64,000 bases of DNA from Oricola nitratireducens (GCF_014904745.1 NZ_JACZCS010000023.1:1-64000); one strand, 5' to 3'; positions 26,405 to 34,984 are shown, counted from the first letter of the stretch. Notes: generated by a model from the letters alone, not told the origin. Translations and numbers: made by a program.

Positions 26405-28360
26405 ATGCGTTGCTTCACTGTCCTTGGACCGTCGCAGACCGGGAAGTCCACGCTGGTGGACAAGCTCGGTTCACTGGAAGGCGCGGCAAAGAAATCGGTC
26501 ACTCCCTACGGTCTGGGCGTGGCCGAATTCAGTTTCATGGGGGAGAACTGGTGCGCGCTCGACGCGTCCGGATCGATCGAGGCGCTTGCCCACACGCAGG
26601 ATGCGCTCCTGGCAAGCGACGCCTGCATCCTGTGCGTTTCGCCCAATCCGGACGAGGCGGTGCTGGCCGCGCCCTATCTCAGGGTGGTCGAGGCGTCGGG
26701 CACGCCGTGCATCATCTTCATCAACAAGATCGACGAGCCGAAGGGGCGGATCCGCGACATCATAGCCGCGCTGCAGGACTATTGCGGCCATCCGCTGGTG
26801 ATGCGGCAGGTGCCGATCCGCGAGGGCGACCAGATCGTCGGCGTGATCGACCTGATCTCGGAGCGCGCCTGGCGCTACCGCGAGGGGCAGACATCGACGC
26901 TGGTCAAGATTCCCGAGGAACTGATCGAGCGCGAGCACGAGGCACGCGCCGAACTGCTGGAGCATCTGTCCGAATTCGACGACTGGCTGCTGGAGGAGCT
27001 GATCGAGGATCACGAGCCGGCCAATGACGCGGTTTTTTCGATCTCGACGCGGGTGCTGCGCGAGAACAAGGTAATGCCGGTGATGGTCGGCGCGGCGAGC
27101 CACAATAACGGCGTGATGCGGCTGATGAAGGCGCTCAGGCACGAGGCGCCGCCGGTCGCCGCGCTGCGCAAGCGCCTTGCCGCGGCGAGCGGGGCGAAGG
27201 AGACCGCGCTCATGGCGGTCGGTTTCCATGCCTATCACCGCCAGAATGTCGGCAAGACCGTGCTGCTACGGGCGCTTGATGGCGGGTTGAAGCAGGGCGC
27301 GCAGCTTGGGGGCTCCGGCCTCGGCGCTCTGCAGGAGCCGGGCTCGGGCAAGGCGGCAGGATCGGGCGACCAAGAGCCGGGACAGGTGTTCGCCGCGGTG
27401 AAATCCGACCATCTGACCGCGCCGTCGGTGCTGACCGCCGACAAGGCGGTCGCCACGCCCGACTGGACGACGGCGCCGACGCCGATGGTCGAGCGGGTGC
27501 TGGCGCCCGAAAACGAGCGTGACGAGACGAAGCTTTCGGGCACGCTGGCGAAGATCGCCGAGACCGACCAGGGGCTGACGGTGACGCAGGAGGAAGGCAC
27601 CGGCGCGCAGCTGGTCGCGGTGCAAGGGCCGGTGCATCTGCGCGACCTGATCCGCACGCTTTCCGAGGTGTTCAAGATCGCCGTTTCGGAGCGGCCGCCG
27701 AGCGCCGCCTATCGTGAGACGATCACCAAGAAGGCCGAGGTGCATTACCGCCACCGCAAGCAGACCGGCGGGGCGGGGCAGTTTGCCGACGTGAAACTGA
27801 GCATCCACCCGAACGGGCGCGGCGACGGCTTCACTTTCGACGAGACGGTGAAGGGCGGGGCGGTGCCGCGCAATTTCATCCCGGCGGTGGAAGCCGGCGC
27901 GCGCGAGGCGCTCGCCAAGGGACCGCTCGGCTTCCAGGTGATCGATGCCGGCGTCACGCTGACCGACGGCCAGCATCATTCGGTCGATTCCAACGAGTTC
28001 GCGTTCCGCGCGGCGGGCCGGATGGGCGTCCACCAGGCGCTGGGCGAGGCCGCGCCGGTGCTGATGCAGCCGATCTACCGGATCGAGTTCCATATCCCGT
28101 CGGTGTTCTCGGGCAGCCTGGTGCCGATCGTCTCGTCGTTCAAGGGACAGGTGCTCGGTTTCGACCGCGACGACAGCGCCAGGGGCTGGGACGTCTTCCG
28201 GGCGCTGATCCCCGGCCACGCGCTCGACGAGCTGTCGCATTCGCTGCGCTCGGCGACGCAAGGGATCGGCTGGTTCTCGCGCGAATTCGACCATTTCGAG
28301 GAGCTGTACGGCAAGGAGGCCGACGCCATCGTGCGGGCGCACGGCAACGGGGCGGAATAG
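26405..28360 (+). CDS. EF-G-like translational GTPase (rhizobial paralogue)
   Basis: 651 residues with the EF-G domain order: G domain (about 1-230), a beta-barrel region, domain III, domain IV (about 450-560) and domain V. The P-loop L-G-P-S-Q-T-G-K-S-T (about 7-16) and N-K-I-D (about 107) are present, but the switch II D-x-P-G-H is replaced by A-L-D-A-S-G-S, so the catalytic His is missing and GTP hydrolysis may differ. A Gly/Ser/Ala-rich linker occurs at about 300-325. It is about 40-50 residues shorter than EF-G and lacks its usual ribosomal-operon context (rpsL, rpsG, tufA). Such solitary EF-G-like proteins occur in many alphaproteobacteria with no defined job; a role in stress translation or ribosome rescue is inference. 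Confidence 0.88.
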   Translation: MRCFTVLGPSQTGKSTLVDKLGSLEGAAKKSVTPYGLGVAEFSFMGENWCALDASGSIEALAHTQDALLASDACILCVSPNPDEAVLAAPYLRVVEASGTPCIIFINKIDEPKGRIRDIIAALQDYCGHPLVMRQVPIREGDQIVGVIDLISERAWRYREGQTSTLVKIPEELIEREHEARAELLEHLSEFDDWLLEELIEDHEPANDAVFSISTRVLRENKVMPVMVGAASHNNGVMRLMKALRHEAPPVAALRKRLAAASGAKETALMAVGFHAYHRQNVGKTVLLRALDGGLKQGAQLGGSGLGALQEPGSGKAAGSGDQEPGQVFAAVKSDHLTAPSVLTADKAVATPDWTTAPTPMVERVLAPENERDETKLSGTLAKIAETDQGLTVTQEEGTGAQLVAVQGPVHLRDLIRTLSEVFKIAVSERPPSAAYRETITKKAEVHYRHRKQTGGAGQFADVKLSIHPNGRGDGFTFDETVKGGAVPRNFIPAVEAGAREALAKGPLGFQVIDAGVTLTDGQHHSVDSNEFAFRAAGRMGVHQALGEAAPVLMQPIYRIEFHIPSVFSGSLVPIVSSFKGQVLGFDRDDSARGWDVFRALIPGHALDELSHSLRSATQGIGWFSREFDHFEELYGKEADAIVRAHGNGAE

Positions 28361-28383
28361 CGTCCCCGCAAAACCGTCTGGCG

Positions 28384-28623
28384 TTATTTCAGGCCGGAGG
28401 CCTTGCGCAGCGCCTTGTTGATGCGGTCCTGCCAGCCGGGACCCTCGTCCTGGAACCAGGCCAGCACGTCGCTGTCGATGCGTAGCGTCACGCTTTCCTT
28501 GCCGGTGGGGATCGCCGCGCGCTGCGGCTTTTCCGACGGTTCGGCCGGCTTGGTGGTGGCGGATTTGAACAGCGCTTCCGCCTTGTCTCGAGCGCTCGAG
28601 GTCCGGCGCGGTGGGTATGCCAT
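28384..28623 (-). CDS. brnA: BrnA-like antitoxin without adjacent BrnT
   Basis: 79 residues. The N-terminal 40 residues are basic and disordered. The C-terminal half matches the BrnA antitoxin: V-T-L-R-I-D-S-D-V-L-A-W-F followed by G-P-G-W-Q-D-R-I-N-K-A-L-R, a ribbon-helix-helix DNA-binding fold. BrnA normally neutralises the RNase toxin BrnT encoded immediately upstream. Here the next upstream gene is an acyl-CoA thioesterase, and no BrnT-like reading frame is visible on either side. It may be a solo regulator or act on an unlinked toxin. It is convergent with the EF-G-like gene, 23 bases apart. Confidence 0.8.
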   Translation of the reverse strand: MAYPPRRTSSARDKAEALFKSATTKPAEPSEKPQRAAIPTGKESVTLRIDSDVLAWFQDEGPGWQDRINKALRKASGLK

Positions 28624-28769
28624 GGTCGATATCCTAGAGAATCATGTCGACAAGTATCGCACGAGATTATGCCGATAATCCTTACGGCTTGGCGTTTTCC
28701 TCACAGAAGACGCGCCGTCAACCGGATTTTCCGGTCTCGGCGCGATACGGCAGACGGTGGCGGTTCCCG

Positions 28770-29162
28770 TCAGCGCGGGATCGGGGTCGGCTTGCCGGCG
28801 GTGTCGAGCGCGACCATGACGAAGCTGGCGTCGGTGACCTTTTCCATCACGTGGGAGAGATAGCGCTGCGCCCAGGCCTCGATGCGCATGACCATCGAGG
28901 TGCGGCCGATGCGCTCGATCTCGGTATAGACGCAGAGCGTGTCGCCGACCTTGACCGGCATCGCAAACGACATCTCGTTGACCGCGGCGGTGACGACGCG
29001 TCCGCCGGCGACCTCGGCGCCGCGAATGCCCGATGCCAGGTCCATCTGCGCCATCACCCAGCCGCCGAAAATATCGCCCGCGGCATTGGTATCGCCCGGC
29101 ATGGCGAGGGTGCGAAGCGTCAGTTCACCCTTGGGGGCGTCGGTGTCGGTCTTCTCGGTCAT
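28770..29162 (-). CDS. yciA: Acyl-CoA thioesterase, YciA type (hotdog fold)
   Basis: 130 residues. The hotdog fold is marked by M-P-G-D-T-N-A-A-G-D-I-F-G-G-W-V-M-A-Q-M-D (about 21-41), with the catalytic Asp and the G-G-W of the central helix. The pattern Y-T-E-I-E-R-I-G-R-T-S is the YciA/acyl-CoA thioester hydrolase type. It hydrolyses acyl-CoA to free acid plus CoA in the cytoplasm. The start at 29162 has only a weak ribosome site. Divergent from the Zn-alcohol dehydrogenase operon. Confidence 0.92.
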   Translation of the reverse strand: MTEKTDTDAPKGELTLRTLAMPGDTNAAGDIFGGWVMAQMDLASGIRGAEVAGGRVVTAAVNEMSFAMPVKVGDTLCVYTEIERIGRTSMVMRIEAWAQRYLSHVMEKVTDASFVMVALDTAGKPTPIPR

Positions 29163-29328
29163 GGCGCGCCTGTCTTCTCTTTGCGATTCCTCTGCCTCCC
29201 TTGAAGGCCAAAAGCCGGCGCGACGCAACCGAGCATCACAAAGCCGACAGGCGATGTCGCCGCGCCCGCTACCGGGTACGCAAAGGTGGACATAGCCTTC
29301 GAACCTGAGTTCCACCGGGGCGCGTGCC

Positions 29329-30423
29329 ATGTCCGAGACGATCCGCGCGGCGGTCTGCCGCGATTTCAATGCGCCGCTCGTCATCGAGGCGGTGACGCTG
29401 GCCGATCCGGGGCCGGGCGAGGTGAAGGTCGCCGTGAAGGCCTGCGCGATCTGCCATTCCGACATCATCTATGCCGAGGGCGGCTGGGGCGGCACGCTGC
29501 CGATGGTGCTCGGCCACGAGGCGGCAGGCGTGGTGGAGCAGGTCGGGCCGGGTGTTGCCGGCGTCGAACCGGGCGACCATGTGGTGGTGACGCTGATCCG
29601 GTCATGCGGGACCTGCCACTACTGCTCCGGCGGGCATCAGGTGCTGTGCGAGGAAGTCTTCCCGCTCGACCGGCAGTCACCGATTGCGGGCGCGGGCGGA
29701 GAGGCGCTGGTGCACGGGCTTCGAACCGGGGCGTTCGCCGAGAAGGTCGTGGTCGAGAAGAGCCAGGTCGCGGTGATCCCGAAGGAGATCGCCTTCGACG
29801 CCGCGTCGCTGCTCGCCTGCGGCGTGATCACCGGTTTTGGCGCGGTGACCAACACGGCGCAGATCCATCCTGGATGCCATGTCGCGGTGATCGGCTGCGG
29901 CGGCGTCGGACTGAACGCTGTGCAGGGCGCGCTCGCCTCGGGCGCGCAGACAATCATCGCGATCGATCTTTCCAATGACAAGTTGGCGGCGGCGAAGCGC
30001 TTCGGCGCGACGCACGGGATCAATGCGGGGGCCCCGGACCACCGCGAACAGCTGATGGCGCTGACCGGCGGGCGCGGCGTCGATTTCGTGTTCGTCTCGG
30101 TCGGTGTCAAACCGGCCATCGACAGCGCGGCGCAATACATTACCAAGGCGGGTTCCATCGTCATCGTCGGCATGCCGCCGTCGGGCGTGATGGGCGAATA
30201 CGATCCGGGCACGCTGGCCGGCTGGAGCCAGAGGATCATCGGCTCGAAGATGGGCTCGGCGCAGGTGGCGCGCGACATCCCGTATCTGGTGACGCTCTAC
30301 CAGGAGGGCCGGCTGAAGCTGGACGAGCTGGTGACCGGGCGGTTTGCGCTGGACGATATCAACGAGGCCATCGCCTCGACCAAGCGCGGCGAGGCGTTGC
30401 GCAATGTGATCGTTTTCGATTGA
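29329..30423 (+). CDS. Zinc-dependent alcohol dehydrogenase (MDR family)
   Basis: 364 residues. Catalytic-zinc ligands lie in C-A-I-C-H-S-D (about 38-44) and G-H-E-A (about 62-65); the structural-zinc cysteines lie in C-G-T-C-H-Y-C-x6-C (about 92-105). The Rossmann signature is V-I-G-C-G-G-V-G (about 185-192). The nearest family is class III-like/aryl-alcohol dehydrogenase; the substrate is not shown. It heads a three-gene run: the enolase-superfamily gene starts 10 bases after its stop and a cupin gene follows 11 bases after that. This suggests oxidation of a sugar- or sugar-acid-derived alcohol. Confidence 0.9.
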   Translation: MSETIRAAVCRDFNAPLVIEAVTLADPGPGEVKVAVKACAICHSDIIYAEGGWGGTLPMVLGHEAAGVVEQVGPGVAGVEPGDHVVVTLIRSCGTCHYCSGGHQVLCEEVFPLDRQSPIAGAGGEALVHGLRTGAFAEKVVVEKSQVAVIPKEIAFDAASLLACGVITGFGAVTNTAQIHPGCHVAVIGCGGVGLNAVQGALASGAQTIIAIDLSNDKLAAAKRFGATHGINAGAPDHREQLMALTGGRGVDFVFVSVGVKPAIDSAAQYITKAGSIVIVGMPPSGVMGEYDPGTLAGWSQRIIGSKMGSAQVARDIPYLVTLYQEGRLKLDELVTGRFALDDINEAIASTKRGEALRNVIVFD

Positions 30424-30433
30424 GTGAACTGCC

Positions 30434-31645
30434 ATGAAGATAACGGACATCGAAACCTTCATTGTCGGCACGCCGGACGGCGCGCCGGGCGGGCGCTATT
30501 TCCTGTTCGTCAAGCTGACGACGGATGGCGGCGTGACCGGCTGGGGCGAGGCCTATGGCGCGAGTTTCGGGCCGAAGGTGATGGCGGCGGCGATCGAAGA
30601 CGTCGCGGCGAGGCATCTCGCCGGGCACGATCCGCACAATGTCGAGGCGTTCTTCCGGCGCTGTTATTCGTCGGGCTTCACGCAGCGGCCGGATCTGTCG
30701 ATGATGGGCTGCTATTCGGCGCTGGAAATGGCCTGCTGGGACATTATCGGCAAGGAGGCCGGCAAGCCGGTGCACGCGCTGATCGGCGGCCGCGTGCACG
30801 AGGCTTTGCGCTCCTACACCTATCTCTATCCGGCGACCGGCTCGATTTATCCCGACGAGACGAGCGGGCGCACGGTCTATAACGACCCGGACCTAGCGGC
30901 GGAGAATGCTCTCCACTGGGTGGAACAGGGCTTCACGGCGGTGAAATTCGATCCGGCCGGTCCCTATACGATATACGATCCGCACCAGCCGCTCCTGACC
31001 GACATCGAGCGGTCGGCGGCGATGATGAAGGCGGTGCGCGCGGCGGTCGGCACGCGCGCCGACATATTGTTCGGGACGCACGGCCAGTTCACGCCGTCGG
31101 GCGCGGCGCGGATGGCGAAGGCGATCGAGCCCTATGATCCCTTATGGTTCGAGGAGCCGGTGCCGCCGGACATGCCGGAGGCGATGGCGGAGTTCGCGCG
31201 CAAGACCTCGATTCCCGTGGCGACCGGCGAGCGGCTGACGACGAAATACGAGTTCGCGCGGCTGCTGGCGCTGGGCGCGGCGCAGATCGTCCAGCCGGAT
31301 CTCGGCCGTTCCGGCGGGATCCTGGAGGGCAAGAAGATCGCGGCGATTGCCGAGGTGCATCACTCGCTGGTCGCGCCGCATTGCTATTGCGGGCCGGTCG
31401 CCGCGGCGGCGAATATCCAGCTGGCGGCGTCATGTCCGAATTTCCTGATCCTGGAAGCGATCAAGGACTGGGGCGGGTTCCACGCCGATTTGCTGAAGGT
31501 CCCGCTCACGCTCGAGAACGGCTACACGGTGATACCGGAAACGCCGGGGCTCGGCATCGAGATCGACGAGGCGGTGGCGCGCGCCAACCCCTATGACGGA
31601 CCGCATCTGCATCTCGGTATGGCGGAGAAGCCGGTGCAGTCCTGA
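30434..31645 (+). CDS. Enolase-superfamily sugar-acid dehydratase/cycloisomerase-like (mandelate racemase type)
   Basis: 403 residues with the N-terminal capping domain (about 1-130) and C-terminal barrel (about 140-390). Metal ligands of the mandelate racemase group are visible at F-E-E-P-V (Glu, about 238) and T-G-E-R-L (Glu, about 264). The first ligand position appears as F-G-T-H-G-Q-F, where a D-x-H/N motif is normally expected. The general base region reads V-K-F-D-P. This group includes D-galactonate, D-arabinonate and related dehydratases; the substrate cannot be called. It lies second in an operon with Zn-alcohol dehydrogenase and a cupin. Confidence 0.85.
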   Translation: MKITDIETFIVGTPDGAPGGRYFLFVKLTTDGGVTGWGEAYGASFGPKVMAAAIEDVAARHLAGHDPHNVEAFFRRCYSSGFTQRPDLSMMGCYSALEMACWDIIGKEAGKPVHALIGGRVHEALRSYTYLYPATGSIYPDETSGRTVYNDPDLAAENALHWVEQGFTAVKFDPAGPYTIYDPHQPLLTDIERSAAMMKAVRAAVGTRADILFGTHGQFTPSGAARMAKAIEPYDPLWFEEPVPPDMPEAMAEFARKTSIPVATGERLTTKYEFARLLALGAAQIVQPDLGRSGGILEGKKIAAIAEVHHSLVAPHCYCGPVAAAANIQLAASCPNFLILEAIKDWGGFHADLLKVPLTLENGYTVIPETPGLGIEIDEAVARANPYDGPHLHLGMAEKPVQS

Positions 31646-31656
31646 AGGAGAGCGAT

Positions 31657-32010
31657 ATGCCCGAGTCCATCAACCTCGCCGAGAAGCTCGCGATGTTTTC
31701 CGAGCACTGGTCGCCGAAGATCGTCGGCAGTTTCAATGGCCACGATCTTCTGGTGGTGAAGCTGAAGGGCGAATTCGTCTGGCATTCGCATCCCGACACA
31801 GACGATTTCTTCCACGTGCTGAAGGGCAGGCTGAAAATCGAGATGCGCGACGGCGACGTGGAGCTCTGGCCGGGCGAGATCTATGTCGTGCCGAAGGGCG
31901 TGGAACACCGGCCAGTGGCGGAAGAGGAAGTCGAACTGCTGCTGATCGAGCCGGCGGGAACGCCGAATACCGGCGATCCGGAAACGGCGGCAAAAAAGAC
32001 GGCGATCTGA
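31657..32010 (+). CDS. Single-domain cupin
   Basis: 117 residues. The cupin metal-site motif reads W-H-S-H-P-D-T-D-D-F-F (about 42-52: two His and an acid), and the second motif contains P-K-G-V-E-H-R-P (about 85). A single small beta-barrel. Cupins of this size bind sugars or metal and are often accessory to dehydratase operons. AAGGAGAG lies just before the ATG. Third gene of the operon after the Zn-alcohol dehydrogenase and the enolase-superfamily gene. Its function is inferred from context only. Confidence 0.88.
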   Translation: MPESINLAEKLAMFSEHWSPKIVGSFNGHDLLVVKLKGEFVWHSHPDTDDFFHVLKGRLKIEMRDGDVELWPGEIYVVPKGVEHRPVAEEEVELLLIEPAGTPNTGDPETAAKKTAI

Positions 32011-32019
32011 CTGGAAAAC

Positions 32020-32040
32020 GGCCGGACCTGGGGTCCGGCC
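32020..32040 (-). terminator. Terminator of the DUF1344 gene
   Basis: A perfect 9-bp stem GGCCGGACC/GGTCCGGCC around a 3-nt loop, followed on the minus strand by GTTTTCC. It also lies 10 bases after the cupin stop codon, so it may serve both strands. Confidence 0.65.
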
Positions 32041-32063
32041 GCGGGCATGCGAAGCGCTGGCGC

Positions 32064-32306
32064 TTATTCGGCGATCATGACTTCCGTGATCTCGCCGGAC
32101 GCGTCGTCGGTGATGATGTCGACGGTGTCGCCGGGCGCGATCGAGGAGATGTCGACGCCGTCGGCGACGGGCACGGTGCTGCCGTCATCCAGCGTGACGG
32201 TGCGGTTTTCGTCGTCCACTTCGGCGACGACGCCCTGAAACTGGGCAGCGAATACGGATACGGTTGCAACGAAGATCGCTGCGAAGGCGATGAGAAGCTT
32301 TCTCAT
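32064..32306 (-). CDS. DUF1344 secreted small protein (copy 1)
   Basis: 80 residues. A signal peptide (about 1-21, M-R-K-L-L-I-A-F-A-A-I-F) precedes one small beta-barrel domain of DUF1344 (about 24-78): G-V-V-A-E-V-D-D-E-N-R-T-V-T-L-D-D-G, then I-A-P-G-D-T-V-D-I. The domain resembles the OB-like YgdI/PRC folds; function is unknown. It has a related neighbour at 32550-32804, the two being tandem paralogues. Both are periplasmic by prediction. Confidence 0.88.
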   Translation of the reverse strand: MRKLLIAFAAIFVATVSVFAAQFQGVVAEVDDENRTVTLDDGSTVPVADGVDISSIAPGDTVDIITDDASGEITEVMIAE

Positions 32307-32489
32307 TTTGTCGGTTTTTCCATGAAATACACCCGGGCTCAGGAGGCCCGCCGTTTCCGGTGAGCGCTGCCGGGCGCATCACCTCTAGCACGAAGAAATC
32401 CGTTTTCAACTGGATTCTTTGTTTAAAAACAGTAGCTTGAAAAAGACGCGAAAACGCCGCAAATCCGCCGCGACCGGCGCTCGGACACG

Positions 32490-32529
32490 AAAAAGGGATG
32501 ACGGGCCCGGAGCCGGGCGCCGCCATCCC
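32490..32529 (-). terminator. Rho-independent terminator of DUF1344 copy 2
   Basis: Complementary arms (32495-32510 and 32514-32529) with one or two mismatches form a long GC-rich stem, followed on the minus strand by TTTTT. It separates the two DUF1344 genes transcriptionally. Confidence 0.8.
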
Positions 32530-32549
32530 CTCGATGCGTGGCGTAAAGC

Positions 32550-32804
32550 CTACATCGTTTCCTTTTCGACCGCGGTCACATTGGTCGTGCCGTCGTCATA
32601 GGTGACCTGGATCTTGTCGCCGGCGGCGATCGCTTCCAGGTCGACATTGTCGGCGACAACCCAGTTGGACCCGTCTTCGAGCGTGATGGTGCGCGTTTCC
32701 GTGTCGACATTGGCGACGACGCCCTGGGCGACTGCCGCGAGCGAGGCGACGACGGAACCGACGAGCATTGCACCGGCGAGCGTGGCGGTAACGAGTTTCT
32801 TCAT
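32550..32804 (-). CDS. DUF1344 secreted small protein (copy 2)
   Basis: 84 residues from the ATG at 32804, preceded by AAGGAC. A signal peptide (about 1-24) precedes the same domain type as copy 1: G-V-V-A-N-V-D-T-E-T-R-T-I-T-L-E-D-G and I-A-A-G-D-K-I-Q-V. About half the residues of the mature parts agree. Each copy has its own terminator, so they are probably regulated separately even though they are neighbours on the same strand. Confidence 0.88.
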   Translation of the reverse strand: MKKLVTATLAGAMLVGSVVASLAAVAQGVVANVDTETRTITLEDGSNWVVADNVDLEAIAAGDKIQVTYDDGTTNVTAVEKETM

Positions 32805-33148
32805 GGTCAGGGTCCTTTCCCGTTTTTTCTGTTTGCTGCCAGCGACGCTTCCGGCTGGTAGGGAGCGGGGCGTGGAATACGCCGCCGGCAACGGGGCGAA
32901 TAAGGCCGCGGCGACGGCGGAATTCAAATCACGTTGCGTGTAGAAACCGAAATGAAAACAATGACATAATCCTGCCATCCGGCCCAGTTTCCGACACAGT
33001 TTTGACGCCGGGCCCGGCCGGACGGGCGATCGCGCGCCGGCAAATGTGGCAGGGCGCGGGCGGGCGGGCTCGCGGCGTTGCCCGGAGCGATCACGTCGAA
33101 CTTCGCGGCGGTGCGATTTGATCGCTGTCACAGTCGGTGATGAGCCTG
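32805..33148. other. Gene-free stretch between DUF1344 and AraC genes
   Basis: No reading frame, hairpin or repeat could be supported here. It holds the upstream region of the DUF1344 gene (with an AT-richer patch around 32930-32970) and the 3' end of the AraC gene transcript. Confidence 0.5.
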
Positions 33149-34042
33149 TCAGGCCGGTGCGGCGATCCGCGCGGGCAGGTCGGTGCGCGGCGGTGCGCCC
33201 CAGGCGCGGGCATATTCGCGGCTGAACTGGGTCGGGCTTTCGTAGCCGACGTGATAGGCCGCGGCGGAGACGGAGATTTCACCGGAGGCGATCAGGCGCC
33301 TTGCCTCCATCAGCCGCAGCTGCTTCTGGAACTGCAGCGGCGTCGTGCCGGTGATCGTCTTGAAATGGTCGTGGAATGCCGAACTGCTCATCGCCGCGGC
33401 TCTGGCGAGATCCTCGACGCGCAGCCGGGCCGTGAAGTCGCGCCGGATGATGCCGATGGAACGCGCGATCCGCGCGGCGCGACTGTCGGCGCGGCAGAGT
33501 TCGCGCAGCATGCCGCCGTGATCGGCCATCAGCATCCAGAAGTGGATCTCGCGCAGGATCAACGGCGCCAGCATCGCGGCCGCGGCGGGCTTGTTCGCAA
33601 CGCTAAAGAGGCGGTCCATGGAGTCGACCAGCGCCTTGTCGGCCTCCGCGGCGGAGATCGCGTTCGCCTCTCGCGCCTCGACGCCGGCGAGGTCCACCTC
33701 GCCCGCCACCTCGCGCAGCAGCGCCATGTCGATGGGCAGGGAAAAGGTCAGGTAGGGCTTTTCGCGCGATGCCTCGACGACGCGGGAGATGGTCGGCAGG
33801 TCGACCGAGACGATCAGGGACTTGCCTTTCGAGAGAAGGGTCTCGCTGCGGCCAACCGAGACCTGCTTGGCACCCTGCAGGACGAGGCAGATCACAGGCT
33901 GGTAATGGGCCGGGCGGATCGGGGTCGGGGCGAGGCTGCGCCAGACGGCGAGCCCGCCGGCGCCGCATTCCACCGGTTCGTCGCGGATGCCGCGCGCCTC
34001 GGCGAAGGCGGCGACGCGGGCGATGAAGTCGTCGTCGATCAT
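33149..34042 (-). CDS. AraC family transcriptional regulator (AraC_N type)
   Basis: 297 residues from the ATG at 34042, with GGAGA 9 bases upstream; a GTG at 34063 is possible. The N-terminal AraC_N domain (about 15-165: Y-Q-P-V-I-C-L-V-L-Q-G-A-K-Q) is followed by two helix-turn-helix motifs (about 190-290) with M-S-S-S-A-F-H-D-H-F-K and H-V-G-Y-E-S-P-T-Q-F-S-R-E-Y. Members often control a divergent oxidoreductase gene; here the SDR gene at 34220 is divergent across a 177-base gap. It is likely to regulate that gene; the effector is unknown. Confidence 0.92.
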   Translation of the reverse strand: MIDDDFIARVAAFAEARGIRDEPVECGAGGLAVWRSLAPTPIRPAHYQPVICLVLQGAKQVSVGRSETLLSKGKSLIVSVDLPTISRVVEASREKPYLTFSLPIDMALLREVAGEVDLAGVEAREANAISAAEADKALVDSMDRLFSVANKPAAAAMLAPLILREIHFWMLMADHGGMLRELCRADSRAARIARSIGIIRRDFTARLRVEDLARAAAMSSSAFHDHFKTITGTTPLQFQKQLRLMEARRLIASGEISVSAAAYHVGYESPTQFSREYARAWGAPPRTDLPARIAAPA

Positions 34043-34219
34043 GGCGTCATTCTCCGAAATCACTGCCGGCGGTGATGCCTGCCGGCGGGCGCGGGCTCAA
34101 CCCTTCGCCAGTCTCCTATCTGGGTATCCTGGAGGATCAGGCAAGTTCCGCGGACGAAATGGCAGGCGCGCGGGGGCGCGGGCGACTAGCTCCGGGCTAT
34201 CCAACACAGGAGACCGGAC

Positions 34220-34984
34220 ATGACCACAGATACCAAAATCACCCTGATCACCGGCGGCAGCCGCGGGCTCGGCCGCAACACGGCGGTCCACCTCGCCGGC
34301 AAGGGAATCGACAGCGTCCTGACCTACCAGTCGAACCGCGAGGCGGCCGAGGCGGCCGTCCGCGAGGTCGAGGCCGCCGGCGGCAAGGCGGTGGCGCTCC
34401 AGCTCGACACATCCGACGTCCCGGCCTTTGCCGCCTTCGTCGAAAAGCTGATCGCGACGTTGAAGGACAATTGGGGCCGCGAGACCCTCCACTTCCTCGT
34501 CAACAATGCGGGGATCGGGCTGCACAAGCCGTTCGCCGAGACGAGCGAGGCGGAATTCGACGCGCTGATGAACGTCCATGTGAAGGGCGTCTATTTCCTG
34601 ACGCAGGCGCTGCTGCCGGTGATCGAGGACGGCGGCCGGATCGTCAATTTGTCGTCGGGGCTCGCCCGCTTCCACCTGCCGGGCTCGTCGGCCTACGGCA
34701 CGATGAAGGGCGCGGTCGAAACGATGACGCGCTACATGGCGCGCGAACTCGGTTCCCGCGGCATTGCGGTCAACGTGGTGGCTCCGGGCGCGATCGAGAC
34801 CGACTTCAATGGCGGCATGGTGCGCGACAATGCGGAGATGAACAAGATGGTCGCCTCGATGACGGCGATGGGCCGGGCCGGCCTGCCGGACGATATCGGC
34901 GGCGCGATCTCCAGCCTGCTCGCCGGAGAGAACGGCTGGATGACCGGACAGCGCATCGAGGTCTCGGGCGGAATGTTCCTCTGA
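34220..34984 (+). CDS. Short-chain dehydrogenase/reductase
   Basis: 254 residues. The cofactor motif T-G-G-S-R-G-L-G (about 11-18), N-N-A-G (about 94-97), catalytic Ser in N-L-S-S-G and Y-G-T-M-K (Tyr and Lys of Y-x3-K, about 157-161), and N-V-V-A-P-G-A-I-E-T (about 187) are all present. The dinucleotide-binding loop fits NADP(H). The substrate is unknown. Divergent from an AraC regulator with which it probably forms an inducible pair, a common arrangement in proteobacteria. Confidence 0.92.
   Translation: MTTDTKITLITGGSRGLGRNTAVHLAGKGIDSVLTYQSNREAAEAAVREVEAAGGKAVALQLDTSDVPAFAAFVEKLIATLKDNWGRETLHFLVNNAGIGLHKPFAETSEAEFDALMNVHVKGVYFLTQALLPVIEDGGRIVNLSSGLARFHLPGSSAYGTMKGAVETMTRYMARELGSRGIAVNVVAPGAIETDFNGGMVRDNAEMNKMVASMTAMGRAGLPDDIGGAISSLLAGENGWMTGQRIEVSGGMFL

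Noticed and set aside
27290-27385. Gly/Ser-rich linker of the EF-G-like gene as another palindromic repeat insertion
   Set aside because: The DNA has no arms matching the type A, B or C consensus; it is probably an ordinary disordered linker.
28644-29204. Plus-strand open frame starting upstream of the thioesterase (antisense)
   Set aside because: It covers the thioesterase coding region in antisense and lacks a ribosome site; it does not encode a BrnT-like toxin.
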